From UBA2589 sp965223235 (GTDB lineage: Bacteria > Gemmatimonadota > Gemmatimonadetes > Longimicrobiales > Gaopeijiaceae), in assembly GCA_965223235.1 (NCBI GenBank), contig CBDCVV010000005.1, forward strand, positions 1-64,000: a stretch of 64,000 nt of DNA, given 5' to 3'. Position 1 is the first letter of the stretch. Every line of letters begins with the position of its first letter. Position numbers and translations under genes: made by a program. The notes under the pieces are model-generated. The model ran no database searches. It was not told where the DNA came from and saw nothing but the letters and a program-made list of their open reading frames with translations. This document shows positions 24,080 through 32,787 of the stretch, piece by piece.

Positions 24080-24637
24080 TCAGCTCGAAGGGTCTCGGAG
24101 GTCGAGTAACCCTTCCGGCGGGTTGATCACGAGCCGTCCCTGGTCCACGTCTACGTCGGTCACGATGGCCGGTGTATAGGGCACCATGAGCGTCCCGTCC
24201 GGGCCATGAACCTCGAGCAGGTCGACGTGTCCCTCGTACACCTCGACGACCCGGCCCAGGAGGACGCCGGACTCGGTGGAGACTTCCATGCTCAGGAGTT
24301 GGTGATAGAACACCTCTCCTTCCGCCAGCGGCTCGAGCTCCGTGACGGGCCGGACTAGGTAGCGCCCTGCGAACAGCTCCGCTTGGGTGCGGTCTTCGAG
24401 CCCCCCAAAGCGGACCAGCAGTCCCTTGCCAGAGTGCCGTACAGCGGCGATTCGCAAAGGGGGCAGATCCAGATCCGGTGTACCCTGCTCTCCGTCGCTG
24501 AGGCGCAACACCGACTCCGGCGAGAACGCGGTGTCGGGGTAGTCGGTCAGTGGCGTTACCAGAACTTCGCCGTGAATTCCGTGCGGCTTCTTGATGTACC
24601 CGACCACCAGGTGCGTCGGGTCGGCGCGCTCGATCAA
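24080..24637 (-). CDS. rimM: Ribosome maturation factor RimM
   Basis: The 185-aa protein has the RimM N-domain (LVVGYIKKPHGIHGEVLVTPLTD) and the PRC-barrel C-domain (about 100-175, FYHQLLSMEVST, VLLGRVVEVYEGHVDLLEV, LMVPYTPAIVTDVD). It helps 30S head maturation and binds S19. The only start that covers the full N-domain is TTG at 24637, 21 bases after the rpsP stop; a GTG ten codons later is possible but would cut into the first strand. Part of the rpsP-rimM-trmD operon. Confidence 0.94.
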   Translation of the reverse strand: MIERADPTHLVVGYIKKPHGIHGEVLVTPLTDYPDTAFSPESVLRLSDGEQGTPDLDLPPLRIAAVRHSGKGLLVRFGGLEDRTQAELFAGRYLVRPVTELEPLAEGEVFYHQLLSMEVSTESGVLLGRVVEVYEGHVDLLEVHGPDGTLMVPYTPAIVTDVDVDQGRLVINPPEGLLDLRDPSS

Positions 24638-24658
24638 GTCGGCATCACTCGGCCGAGG

Positions 24659-25183
24659 CTACGACTCATCCTCCGCGCCTTCTGCCTCGGCGTCTCCCGC
24701 CTCTTCGGCATCCGACGCTTCACCGGTATCCGCGTCGGCCTCTGCCTCGGCTTCGGCCGCTTCGGCCTCGGCCGCTGCTTCAGCCTCAGCCTCTGCCGCA
24801 GCAGCTTCGGCTTCTGCTTTCTCGGCCGCAGCCTTCTCGGCCGCGGCTTTCTCTTCCGCCGCGCGACGCGCTGCCAACTCTTCGGCGCGCTTCGTCTTGC
24901 GCTCCTCGGCGCCCTCTTCACCCACGGCCACCGTCCCGTCTCCACCTCGACGGGCCTTCGCGATCAGCGACTTCACCGTACCGGACGGGCTCGCACCCTC
25001 TTGGAGCCAGTGTTCGACGCGCTCCATGTCGAGCACCAACCTCGCTGGGTCAGAGAGCGGCTTGTAGTAGCCGAGGGTCTCGACGAACCGTCCATCTCGG
25101 GGAGATGCGCTGTCGGCAACTACAACCCGGTAGTGGGGCTTCTTCTTCCGGCCCATACGCCGGAGTCGAATTCGTGCGGGCAT
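24659..25183 (-). CDS. rpsP: 30S ribosomal protein S16 with long Ala/Glu-rich tail
   Basis: The first 80 or so residues are a normal S16 (MPARIRLRRMGRKKKPHYRV, ETLGYYKPLSDP, ERVEHWLQEGASPSGTVKSL). The protein then continues to 174 aa with a charged tail (about 95-174) of repeated AAEKAAAEKAEAE and EAEAEAAAEAE blocks, strongly acidic towards the end. S16 is usually 75-100 residues long, so the tail doubles it. The tail should form a helix pointing away from the 30S body. The frame stays open with matching codon use and rimM follows 21 bp later, so this is a real extension and not a frameshift artefact. Confidence 0.95.
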   Translation of the reverse strand: MPARIRLRRMGRKKKPHYRVVVADSASPRDGRFVETLGYYKPLSDPARLVLDMERVEHWLQEGASPSGTVKSLIAKARRGGDGTVAVGEEGAEERKTKRAEELAARRAAEEKAAAEKAAAEKAEAEAAAAEAEAEAAAEAEAAEAEAEADADTGEASDAEEAGDAEAEGAEDES

Positions 25184-25303
25184 CTTGGAAAGCGATCTTT
25201 GCTGGTCGTGGTGAGTGTCGGGCCGAGAATTAGCGCCCGAAGAGCGCCACCCATTCCGTCTGAGCGGAAAAAGGGCAGACGCAAAGAATAAACGCCTCGA
25301 CTT

Positions 25304-25317
25304 TCGCTGTACAGCGA
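25304..25317. other. 14-bp perfect palindrome between ffh and rpsP
   Basis: tcgctgtacagcga, 23 bp past the ffh stop and 121 bp before the rpsP start. It could be a weak hairpin or a dimeric protein site. No function can be assigned. Confidence 0.3.
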
Positions 25318-25339
25318 GAGCGGTCCCGACGCTCCTCCG

Positions 25340-26683
25340 TCAATTCCCGAATGGCATCCCCGGAATGGAAGGCATACGTCCGCCTCCCATCATTCCGCGC
25401 ATCTGCTTCATCATCTTCTGCATCTCTTTGAACTGCTTCAAGAGACGATTGACCTCCGACACCGGACGGCCACTCCCCTTGGCGATGCGCGCTCGGCGCG
25501 ACCCGTTGATGATCTTCGGATTTTCCCGTTCTTCCCGGGTCATGGAAAGAATGATCGCCTCGACGTGCTTGAAGCGCTTCGGATCCAGGTTGGCCGCCGG
25601 AATCTTCATCTTGCTCATCCCGGGCATGAGCTTCAGGAGCTGGTCGATCGGGCCCATTTTCTGGATCTGCCGCATCGAGACGAGAAAGTCTTCGAGTGTG
25701 AAGCGCCCCTGGCCCAACACCTTCGCCTGGAGCTTCTCCTGCTCCTCTTGATCGATCGCGACCTGGGCCCGCTCGACCAAGCCCACGACGTCGCCCATCT
25801 GCAAGATGCGGCCCGCCAGACGCTCTGGGTCTGCACTGTCCAAGTCATCGATCCCCTCGCCGACTCCGACGAACTTGATCGGCTTTCCCGTGACGCCACG
25901 GATCGACAAGGCGGCGCCCCCACGAGCATCGCCGTCCATCTTCGTCATGACGACCCCGGTGATCCCCAGAGCATCGTCGAAGCCTTGGGCGATCGTGACC
26001 GCTTCTTGTCCGGTCATCGCGTCCGCGACCAAGAGGATCTCCGTCGGAGAGACCGCGTCACGGATCCGAGAGAGCTCGTCCATGAGGCCCTCGTCGATCT
26101 GTAGCCGTCCGGCGGTGTCGACGATCAGGACCGAGTGTTTCTGAGCCACCGCGACCTCGCGAGCCTCCTTGGCCGCGGCCACCGGATCCCCCTGGAATTC
26201 TCCGGCGAAGACGTGGGCTCCGATCTGGGACCCCAACGTGCGCAGCTGCTCGATCGCCGCCGGACGCTGGAGATCGCACGCGGCCAACATGGGCGTCGCA
26301 CCCTCGCGCCCTAACCGACGCGCCAACTTCGCGGCAGTGGTCGTCTTTCCTGCGCCCTGGAGTCCAACCATCAGAATCACGGTCGGCCCCGACGACGCTC
26401 TCTCGAGCGTTGGCCGGCCCTCCCCGAAGAGGTGGGCCAGTTCATCGTGCACGATCTTTACGATCTGCTGCCCGGGGGACACCGCCTTCAAAACCTGCTC
26501 GCCAAGCGCCCGTTCCTGCACGCGTGCGAGGAACTCCCGGGTGACTTTGAAGTTTACGTCCGCTTCCAGGAGAACACGCCGCACTTCGCGGAGGCCTTCC
26601 TTGATCATCGGCTCGGTCAGGACTCCCCGTTGCCGAAGCTTGCGCAGCGCGCCGTCGAGCTTGTTACCGAGTTCGTCGAACAT
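25340..26683 (-). CDS. ffh: Signal recognition particle protein Ffh (SRP54)
   Basis: The 447-aa GTPase has the N helix bundle, the G domain with P-loop GLQGAGKTT, DTAGRL, TKMDGDARGG and the M domain with its methionine-rich end (FKEMQKMMKQMRGMMGGGRMPSIPG). It binds signal peptides from translating ribosomes and, with 4.5S RNA and FtsY, delivers them to the Sec translocon. It lies upstream of rpsP in the usual order, with a 156-bp gap that contains a palindrome, and diverges from the small membrane gene at 26883. Confidence 0.98.
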   Translation of the reverse strand: MFDELGNKLDGALRKLRQRGVLTEPMIKEGLREVRRVLLEADVNFKVTREFLARVQERALGEQVLKAVSPGQQIVKIVHDELAHLFGEGRPTLERASSGPTVILMVGLQGAGKTTTAAKLARRLGREGATPMLAACDLQRPAAIEQLRTLGSQIGAHVFAGEFQGDPVAAAKEAREVAVAQKHSVLIVDTAGRLQIDEGLMDELSRIRDAVSPTEILLVADAMTGQEAVTIAQGFDDALGITGVVMTKMDGDARGGAALSIRGVTGKPIKFVGVGEGIDDLDSADPERLAGRILQMGDVVGLVERAQVAIDQEEQEKLQAKVLGQGRFTLEDFLVSMRQIQKMGPIDQLLKLMPGMSKMKIPAANLDPKRFKHVEAIILSMTREERENPKIINGSRRARIAKGSGRPVSEVNRLLKQFKEMQKMMKQMRGMMGGGRMPSIPGMPFGN

Positions 26684-26808
26684 CGTCCCCTACGTCTCCC
26701 GAGCACCTTGGATCGCACGCGACCCGTCCTTCACGAACGGAGTGGCCCCTAACGTAGCGAAGGGGATGGCTGGCCCGTAGCGGCCAGACCTTGCAAGCCG
26801 AAGCTTTC

Positions 26809-26823
26809 TGGCATCAACTTTGC
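26809..26823 (+). promoter_or_regulatory. Possible sigma-54 promoter of the small membrane protein gene
   Basis: TGGCATCAACTTTGC has GG and GC at the -24/-12 spacing of RpoN promoters and matches the TGGCAY....TTGC consensus except at one position. Transcription would begin near 26834, leaving a leader of about 49 bases before ATG 26883. It is a single weak match, and no rpoN gene is in the window. Confidence 0.35.
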
Positions 26824-26882
26824 GACACAAAGCGATGTCGGATGAACACGACCCCGGCGGGGTCACGGTAGAGTCGAGGACG

Positions 26883-27299
26883 ATGAGCGCACTCACAGAG
26901 TTTCTGTACCCTGCACCGGCTAAGCGGACGGTTGGGGGGATCATCGGTTGGTGGGAGAAACGCCGACTGGCGTACAACGTCGCGGTCGGCACGGCTGGCC
27001 TGATCTCCCTCGGAATCGCCGGAGCTCTGGCAGCACTCCCACCCCTCGGGGCACTCATCATCCCCCCGTGGCAAGGGGTGGTTGTCTTCGGAGTGCTCGC
27101 GAACGTTTGCTACCTGCTTGGCCCGACTGCTGAAGTCTTGATCCAGAAGATCTGGGGCCGTGATCTACTCCCGACAGGACCGGCACTCTATCGAATGGGG
27201 CTGACGTTCTCCGTCGGATTGGCCATGATGCCAGCGCTCGTGATGGCTCTGCTCTGGGTCGCGCGCGTCGTCTTCACGGTCGTGGGCGGCCCGTTCTAA
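26883..27299 (+). CDS. Small polytopic membrane protein, unknown function
   Basis: A 138-aa protein with three predicted membrane helices (about 33-54, 64-82 and 107-132: NVAVGTAGLISLGIAGALAA, GVVVFGVLANVCYLLG, GLTFSVGLAMMPALVMALLW). No family is recognised. In-frame ATGs also exist at 26820 and 26835; 26883 is chosen because GAGG precedes it and because the possible sigma-54 site at 26809 would place the transcript start after 26820. It is divergent from ffh and convergent with purA. Confidence 0.65.
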   Translation: MSALTEFLYPAPAKRTVGGIIGWWEKRRLAYNVAVGTAGLISLGIAGALAALPPLGALIIPPWQGVVVFGVLANVCYLLGPTAEVLIQKIWGRDLLPTGPALYRMGLTFSVGLAMMPALVMALLWVARVVFTVVGGPF

Positions 27300-27329
27300 T
27301 AGCCGACGACGCTGCGAGGGCGCGGTCGG

Positions 27330-28616
27330 TCAGGCGACGTCGATGATCTGATCCCGCTTGGTGCCGACCGAGATCCACCGGACCGGCGCATCGGTCAACT
27401 CTTCGATCCGATCGAGGTAGGCTCGAGCATTACTGGGCAGATCTTCGACGCGTCGAACGTTCTCGGTCGTCGATTCCCATCCGGGCATCACCTCGTACTC
27501 GGGCTCGATGGACGAGAGCGACCAGGTGTCGGCCGGGAAGAAGCGCCGGACATCGCCGTCAGGCATCCGGTATCCCGTGGCGATTCGCACCTCGGGGAGT
27601 GTATCGAGTACGTCGAGCTTCGTGACGGCGATCCCGGTGAGCCCGTTCACCTGAGAGGCATAACGGGTCAATACGGCGTCGAACCACCCGCAACGGCGAG
27701 GGCGCCCCGTCGTGGCTCCAAACTCGCCCCCCAACTCCCGGACGTGCTCGTCCATCTCAGGCGCCATCGCACTCGGAAGCGGTCCTTCGCCCACGCGCGT
27801 GGTATACGCCTTCACCACCCCAATGACGTCCGTGATCGAAGTGGGCCCGATCCCAGTGCCGGTCGCCGCGGCACCCGCCGTCGTGTTGGATGAGGTCACG
27901 AACGGGTAGGTACCGTGATCCAGATCGAGCGCCGTGCCTTGGGCGCCCTCCAACAAGACGTGCCGCCCCGCCTGCAACGTCTCCGTGATCTCGGGCCCAA
28001 CGTCCGTCGCTAGGCGCAGTAGCCGTTCGGCACAGGTCAACGTCTCTTCCATCGCTGCCTCGAGGTCATCCGCCGACGCGCCGAGTTCGGTCAGCAAATC
28101 CTGCGCTCGCCGCTTCGCCGCGGTCAGGCGCTTCTCTAACCGTTCGGCGTTCAACAGGTCAGCGACGCGAACCCCTCGACGGCCTGCCTTGTCTTCGTAC
28201 GCCGGACCGATGCCGCGCCCCGTCGTGCCGATCTTCGTCGTTGCAGCTTTCTCTCGGGCAGCATCGAGGAGGCGGTGGTACGGCATCACGAGCTGAGCCC
28301 GGTAGCTCACCCCAACCCGGCCCTCGATATCGATACCCCGCTCGACGAGCGCATCGTACTCGTGGAAGAACTGACGCACGTCGAGTACGACTCCGTTCCC
28401 GAGTAGGCAACGGCGTCGCGGGTGCAGGATCCCAGACGGTATCTGATGAAGAACGAATTCGGCGTCGCCGACATGGACCGTATGGCCTGCGTTGGCACCG
28501 CCCTGATAACGCGCGACCACATCGACGCCCTCCGCGAGCACGTCGACGATTTTACCCTTGCCCTCATCGCCCCACTGACAGCCGACGATGACGGTGCAGC
28601 TTCCCCGTCCAGACAT
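27330..28616 (-). CDS. purA: Adenylosuccinate synthase
   Basis: The 428-aa enzyme starts with the GTP-binding VIVGCQWGDEGKGKIVDVL, then NAGHTV, the IMP-binding GTTGRGIGPAYEDK, and LLEGAQGTALDLDHGTYPFVTSS. It joins IMP and aspartate using GTP, the first step to AMP. ATG 28616 is used rather than TTG 28628 because a GGGGA ribosome-binding site lies just upstream and the family motif follows within ten residues. An intrinsic terminator separates it from the aldolase gene upstream. Confidence 0.98.
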   Translation of the reverse strand: MSGRGSCTVIVGCQWGDEGKGKIVDVLAEGVDVVARYQGGANAGHTVHVGDAEFVLHQIPSGILHPRRRCLLGNGVVLDVRQFFHEYDALVERGIDIEGRVGVSYRAQLVMPYHRLLDAAREKAATTKIGTTGRGIGPAYEDKAGRRGVRVADLLNAERLEKRLTAAKRRAQDLLTELGASADDLEAAMEETLTCAERLLRLATDVGPEITETLQAGRHVLLEGAQGTALDLDHGTYPFVTSSNTTAGAAATGTGIGPTSITDVIGVVKAYTTRVGEGPLPSAMAPEMDEHVRELGGEFGATTGRPRRCGWFDAVLTRYASQVNGLTGIAVTKLDVLDTLPEVRIATGYRMPDGDVRRFFPADTWSLSSIEPEYEVMPGWESTTENVRRVEDLPSNARAYLDRIEELTDAPVRWISVGTKRDQIIDVA

Positions 28617-28632
28617 AGTTCCCCACAAAGAA

Positions 28633-28664
28633 ACGGGCCCTTCCCCCAGGGGGGACGGGCCCGT
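28633..28664 (-). terminator. Intrinsic terminator after the DapA-family gene
   Basis: On the minus strand acgggccc and gggcccgt pair (28664-28657 with 28640-28633), with further C/G pairing inside, then TTTCTTT. It lies 77 bp past the aldolase stop and just before purA. Confidence 0.85.
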
Positions 28665-28740
28665 GACCGGTATGTCCTTTGGGAAAAGCTACCGGGCGAT
28701 TTCGAGGGTGTCAACGCGGGTAAGCGGCCCCATGACTCGG

Positions 28741-29658
28741 TCAGACGGCAGCAGGCGTAAGGAGTTCGGCGGTCTCGAGGAGGGTCCTGATCTCGGACAC
28801 TCGCTCTCGGTCTGCCGCAACCAAAGGTGACCTCGGACTTCCTGCGCGATACCCAAGCAGGTCGGTGGCCGCCTTCACGCCGGGGACTCCCATTCCGGCG
28901 ACAATCGCTTGGTGCACCGGAGCGATCCTCGCCTGCACCATCGCACCGTCCGCACCGCGACCCTCGGCGAACGCCTTGGCGATTTCGGCGACCTCTGCCG
29001 AGGCGAGTAGCCCGACGGCAACGATTCCGCCCGTGGCACCCGCTTTCAGAGCGGGATCGAGGAGTGCCCCACTTCCCACCAGTACATCGAAGTCGTCGTC
29101 CGTCGCGCCGACGAGCTCTTCGACGATCTCCAGCTTGCCTCGAGAGTCCTTGATTCCCGCGATGTTGGGGTGGCGGGACAGATCTGCGATGAGCGAGGTG
29201 GGTAGGTCCAACGTGCTCATCCGCAGAGGGACCTGGTAGATCAGCACCGGCACCGGGGACGCCGCTGCGACCGACTCGAAGTGGGTACGGAGCACCGCTT
29301 CGGTCATCGCACCCTTGAAGTATGCGGGCGGGCTTACCAGAACGGCGTCGGCTCCCGCTTCCGCAGCGGCTCTCGTGCGTAGAATCGTCCCTCGCGTCGA
29401 CTCGGCGCCCGTGCCGGCGATAATGATCGCGCTCGCCGGAAGCGTCTCCCGAGCCGCGGCGATTAGCCGATCGCGCTCCTCGTCCTCGAGGAAGACGGAC
29501 TCGCCCGTCGACCCTCCGATGAGCACCCCCGATACGTCACTCTCGAACCACTGACGGAGATTCTCACGGAACCCGGCGACATCGATATCGCCGTCGCTGT
29601 CGAAGGGGGTCGTGACGGGCAGGAATGCACCCTGGAATCGGATCCTCTCGGTAGCCAT
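28741..29658 (-). CDS. DapA/HOGA-family class I aldolase
   Basis: The 305-aa protein is a TIM-barrel aldolase of the dihydrodipicolinate synthase family: FLPVTTPFDSDGDID, GVLIGGSTGESVFL, LIYQVPLR with the active-site Tyr, and the Schiff-base Lys in IAGIKDSRGK. True DapA proteins usually have GTTGE and Y-N-V-P; here it is GSTGE and YQVP, with KDS instead of KEA, closer to 4-hydroxy-2-oxoglutarate aldolases. I therefore do not assign lysine biosynthesis with confidence. It starts 3 bp after the pilT stop, so these two are co-transcribed. Confidence 0.85.
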   Translation of the reverse strand: MATERIRFQGAFLPVTTPFDSDGDIDVAGFRENLRQWFESDVSGVLIGGSTGESVFLEDEERDRLIAAARETLPASAIIIAGTGAESTRGTILRTRAAAEAGADAVLVSPPAYFKGAMTEAVLRTHFESVAAASPVPVLIYQVPLRMSTLDLPTSLIADLSRHPNIAGIKDSRGKLEIVEELVGATDDDFDVLVGSGALLDPALKAGATGGIVAVGLLASAEVAEIAKAFAEGRGADGAMVQARIAPVHQAIVAGMGVPGVKAATDLLGYRAGSPRSPLVAADRERVSEIRTLLETAELLTPAAV

Positions 29659-29661
29659 CGA

Positions 29662-30786
29662 TCAGCCCCCCATCATCTTGGTCATCTCGTCTGCGAGCCC
29701 TTGCGTCCCTGCCGGCATCCCGCCGTCGCCGAACATGTTCATCTTGAGGTCGAAGTCGGCAGGATTGTTCGCGGCAGACTTGGCGACTTCGAAGTCGACC
29801 TCCTTGGACGTCACCAGCTCGGTGAGGTGCTGATCGAAGGTCTGCGATCCGTAGTGGCTCCGCCCCTCTTCGATGAGGTCCGGGATCTCCTCCATCCGCT
29901 CCGGCTCGCGCACACAGTCCCGGATCGTCGAGGTCATGAGCATGACCTCCATCGCCGCGACACGCCCTCCCGTCCGTTTCTGAACCAACCGCTGCGATAC
30001 GACGGCTTGGAGCGACTCCGACAGCCGTACTCGAATCATCTCCTGCTCGGTCGGTTCAAAGACGGCGATGATCCGTGAGATCGTCTGGACGGCGTTCTTG
30101 GTATGCAGCGTCGAGATGACGAGGTGTCCCGTTTCCGCGGCTTTCAACGCGGTCTCGATGGTGGTCTTGTCACGCATCTCACCGATCAGGATTACGTCGG
30201 GATCCTGTCGAAGGACGCTCCGCAGGCCGGTCGAGAACGAGTCCGTATCGGTCCCGATGTCTCGCTGCGTAATGGAGCATTGGTTGTCACGGTGGAGAAA
30301 CTCGATCGGGTTCTCGAGCGTCACGATGTGAAGCCGGCGATGGCGGTTCATCCAGTTGATCATGGCGGCCATCGTCGAACTCTTACCCGATCCGGTGACC
30401 CCCGTCACCAAGATCATCCCTCGCTCGAACGCCGCGATCCGATTGATGATCGGGGGAAGGCCCAGATCCTCCACAGAGGGGATCTCGATGGGAATCGAGC
30501 GCATGACGATCATCGGCGAGCCGCGCTGCTTCATGATGTTTACACGAAAGCGCCCGACTCCCGGGATCCCCCACGAGCAGTCGTAGTCGAGGATCTTGTC
30601 GAAGTTGTCGCGATCTTCCTGGTGCGGAATGAGCTGGACCGCGATGCCCCGAACCTGGTCCACCGTGAGCTTTTGCTGGGTCAACGGCTGAAGCTCACCG
30701 TGGATCCGTGCACGCATGAAGTCGCCAGCCTTGATATGGATGTCGCTGGCGCCGCGTTCTACCGCAGCCTTGAAGAGTTCCTGCAT
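29662..30786 (-). CDS. pilT: Type IV pilus retraction ATPase PilT
   Basis: The 374-aa protein has the PilT N-domain (ASDIHIKAGDFMRARIHGEL), Walker A GVTGSGKSST, the Asp box RDIGTDTDSF, Walker B VILIGEMRD, and the His box TGHLVISTLHT. It powers pilus retraction (twitching motility, DNA uptake). It is slightly longer than PilT of E. coli or Pseudomonas, with an extra C-terminal Met/Gly-rich tail. No other pilus genes are nearby. It starts a two-gene unit with the aldolase. Confidence 0.94.
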   Translation of the reverse strand: MQELFKAAVERGASDIHIKAGDFMRARIHGELQPLTQQKLTVDQVRGIAVQLIPHQEDRDNFDKILDYDCSWGIPGVGRFRVNIMKQRGSPMIVMRSIPIEIPSVEDLGLPPIINRIAAFERGMILVTGVTGSGKSSTMAAMINWMNRHRRLHIVTLENPIEFLHRDNQCSITQRDIGTDTDSFSTGLRSVLRQDPDVILIGEMRDKTTIETALKAAETGHLVISTLHTKNAVQTISRIIAVFEPTEQEMIRVRLSESLQAVVSQRLVQKRTGGRVAAMEVMLMTSTIRDCVREPERMEEIPDLIEEGRSHYGSQTFDQHLTELVTSKEVDFEVAKSAANNPADFDLKMNMFGDGGMPAGTQGLADEMTKMMGG

Positions 30787-30861
30787 CGAAAGCGTCTCCG
30801 GGGAGTGCGTAGGGGCTGCGCCGAAGATACCGGTCCAGTCACACGATTGAAAACAATCGCG

Positions 30862-31863
30862 TTACTCGATCGCGGTACGCCACTCCAATCCCATCCGGTC
30901 ACGGACTTCGAGCATCGTCTCCTTCGCAATCGCCCGCGCCCGTTCCGCACCGTCCTCGAGCACTTCACGCACGACCTCGGGCTTCGCCTTGAGCTCGGCA
31001 GCTCGCTCGCGGAAGGGTGCGAAGTGGTCGGCAATGTGGCCCGACAGAATTCGCTTGCAGTCCACACACCCGATGGTTCCGCCCCGACACCGCCCCGCGA
31101 TGTCCGCCCTCTCTTGCTCATCCGTGAAGAATCCGTGCAACGAAAAGACGTTGCACACTTCAGGACGACCCGGGTCGTCGCGCCGGATCCTCTGAGGATC
31201 GGTCACCGCCGTGCGAACCCGATCCCAGACCTCATCAGGCTCGGAAAGAACAGGGACCGTATTGCCGAGGGACTTGCTCATCTTCGCGTCGCCATCGAGC
31301 CCGACGATGCGGCCGACATCTTTCCCTATGAGTGGCTCCGTCTCCGGGAAAGTCTCTCCGTACGCGGCGTTGAATTTGCGGGCGATGTCACGCGTCAGTT
31401 CGAGGTGTTGTTTCTGGTCCTCGCCGACCGGGACCGCGTCCGCCTTGTAGAGGAGGATGTCTGCCGCCTGTAGGACCGGATAGTTGAAGATGCCGGCAGG
31501 GACGGACTCGAATCGCTTCGACTTGTCTTTGTACTGCGTCATGCGCTCGAGATCGCCCACGGGAGCGACCGCGTTGAACAGCCAGGCGAGCTCGGTATGC
31601 TCCTGAACGTCAGACTGGACGAAGATGATCGAGCGCTCGGGATCGAGACCGACGGCGAGGTACGAGATGGCAAGGTCGACGACGTGGCTTGGCATCTCCT
31701 TGGGGTCGGATCCCCCGGTGATCGCGTGGTGGTCTACGATGCACCAAACGCAGTCGTACTCGTCTTGCATACCGACCCAACGCCGCAGTGCGCCCAGGTA
31801 GTTGCCTAGATGCGCTTCACCCGACGGCTGCATTCCACTGAAAACTCGTTTCCTTCCGGCCAT
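30862..31863 (-). CDS. trpS: Tryptophanyl-tRNA synthetase
   Basis: The 333-aa class I enzyme has GMQPSGEAHLGNYLGAL, which includes the HIGH-like HLGN, the Trp-binding region about 125-150 (VPVGEDQKQHLELTRDIA), and KMSKS in GDAKMSKSLGNTV. It charges tRNA-Trp. It diverges from the inositol monophosphatase gene with 71 bp between starts. Confidence 0.98.
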   Translation of the reverse strand: MAGRKRVFSGMQPSGEAHLGNYLGALRRWVGMQDEYDCVWCIVDHHAITGGSDPKEMPSHVVDLAISYLAVGLDPERSIIFVQSDVQEHTELAWLFNAVAPVGDLERMTQYKDKSKRFESVPAGIFNYPVLQAADILLYKADAVPVGEDQKQHLELTRDIARKFNAAYGETFPETEPLIGKDVGRIVGLDGDAKMSKSLGNTVPVLSEPDEVWDRVRTAVTDPQRIRRDDPGRPEVCNVFSLHGFFTDEQERADIAGRCRGGTIGCVDCKRILSGHIADHFAPFRERAAELKAKPEVVREVLEDGAERARAIAKETMLEVRDRMGLEWRTAIE

Positions 31864-31934
31864 CTCGTCCTCCCCTTGTCGCCAAGGCCGCTAAGTTAGC
31901 GAGAGTCCACTGTACGCAAACAAGACGAGGATCG

Positions 31935-32732
31935 TTGGACGACCTCCTGAGCACTGCCCGCGCCGCTGCCGACGCGGCGGTCCGCGCCCATCGGCGGCAC
32001 GCCGGGCGCACCGTCCTGGCTGCAGCTACCGTGAAGGCCAGAGCGGACTATGTGTCGCAGGCGGACCTCGACGCCCAAGCGGCGGCGTTGGAGGTGATCC
32101 GTAGCCGGTACCCGGACCACGCACACCTCGCCGAAGAGAGTGAAGACCCGGTAGAAGTGCAGCTCGAAGCATGGGACGGGCGGCCACTCTGGGTCGTCGA
32201 CCCGCTCGACGGGACCACGAACTTCCTCCACACCCATCCGCACTACTGTGCCTCCGTCGCTGTCGCCGTCGACGGTCGACCGGTCGCCGGCGCCGTGACA
32301 CACGGGACCACAGGAGAACGGTGGTGGGCGGCCTCGGGAAAGGGCGCGTACCTGAATGGTCGGCGCCTACACGTGTCGAGTGCGCGCGGACTGAATCAGG
32401 CGCTCGTTGGGACCGGCTTTCCCTTCAAGCTCATCGAGGCGCTGCCCGAATACACAGCCCAGCTCGATCGTGTCCTCCGTGCATCCTCCGGCGTTCGCCG
32501 GGCTGGGACGGCCGCCTTGGACCTTTGTTACCTGGCCCAGGGCTCGCTCGACGCCTTCTGGGAAGAGATCCTGATGCCCTGGGACTTCGCAGCGGGGTGG
32601 ATCATCGTCGATGAGGCCGGCGGCCTCTTGGCTCGCCCAGATGGCTCGGAACTCAACCTCGAGCCCGGTCCGGTTCGAGGGGCAAACACGCCTGAGCTGC
32701 TGGAGCAGCTGCGCGACGTACTCGAAGACTAA
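31935..32732 (+). CDS. Inositol monophosphatase family protein (SuhB-like)
   Basis: The 265-aa protein has the metal-binding motifs EES (around 66), WVVDPLDGTTNFLH and WDFAAGWIIVDEAGG. It is a Mg-dependent phosphatase for inositol-1-phosphate or a similar sugar phosphate. The start is TTG at 31935 with GAGG four bases before it; no ATG or GTG gives the full N-terminal helix. Convergent with hsp20, with a hairpin between them. Confidence 0.93.
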   Translation: MDDLLSTARAAADAAVRAHRRHAGRTVLAAATVKARADYVSQADLDAQAAALEVIRSRYPDHAHLAEESEDPVEVQLEAWDGRPLWVVDPLDGTTNFLHTHPHYCASVAVAVDGRPVAGAVTHGTTGERWWAASGKGAYLNGRRLHVSSARGLNQALVGTGFPFKLIEALPEYTAQLDRVLRASSGVRRAGTAALDLCYLAQGSLDAFWEEILMPWDFAAGWIIVDEAGGLLARPDGSELNLEPGPVRGANTPELLEQLRDVLED

Positions 32733-32737
32733 GTCCG

Positions 32738-32770
32738 CGAGGCGGGAGCTCGGGATGAGCCCCCGCCTCG
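32738..32770. terminator. Hairpin between convergent suhB-like and hsp20 genes
   Basis: A 9-bp stem (32738-32746 with 32762-32770) plus an inner four-pair stem (gctc with gagc). Lacks a U tract, but lies 6 bp after the suhB-like stop. Confidence 0.6.
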
Positions 32771-32787
32771 GTTCGACTTGGGACCGG

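Noticed and set aside
24383..25291. 302-codon plus-strand frame opposite rimM and rpsP
   Set aside because: Antisense to two certain ribosomal-operon genes; sequence is Arg/Leu-rich and without motifs.
28741..29658. Firm assignment of the aldolase as DapA (lysine pathway)
   Set aside because: Key loops differ (GSTGE, YQVP, KDS) and neighbours are not lysine genes; only the family can be named.
30838..30843. TGTGAC upstream of pilT as a sixth ECF site
   Set aside because: No GTC follows 16-18 bases later on the minus strand, so only half of the motif is present.
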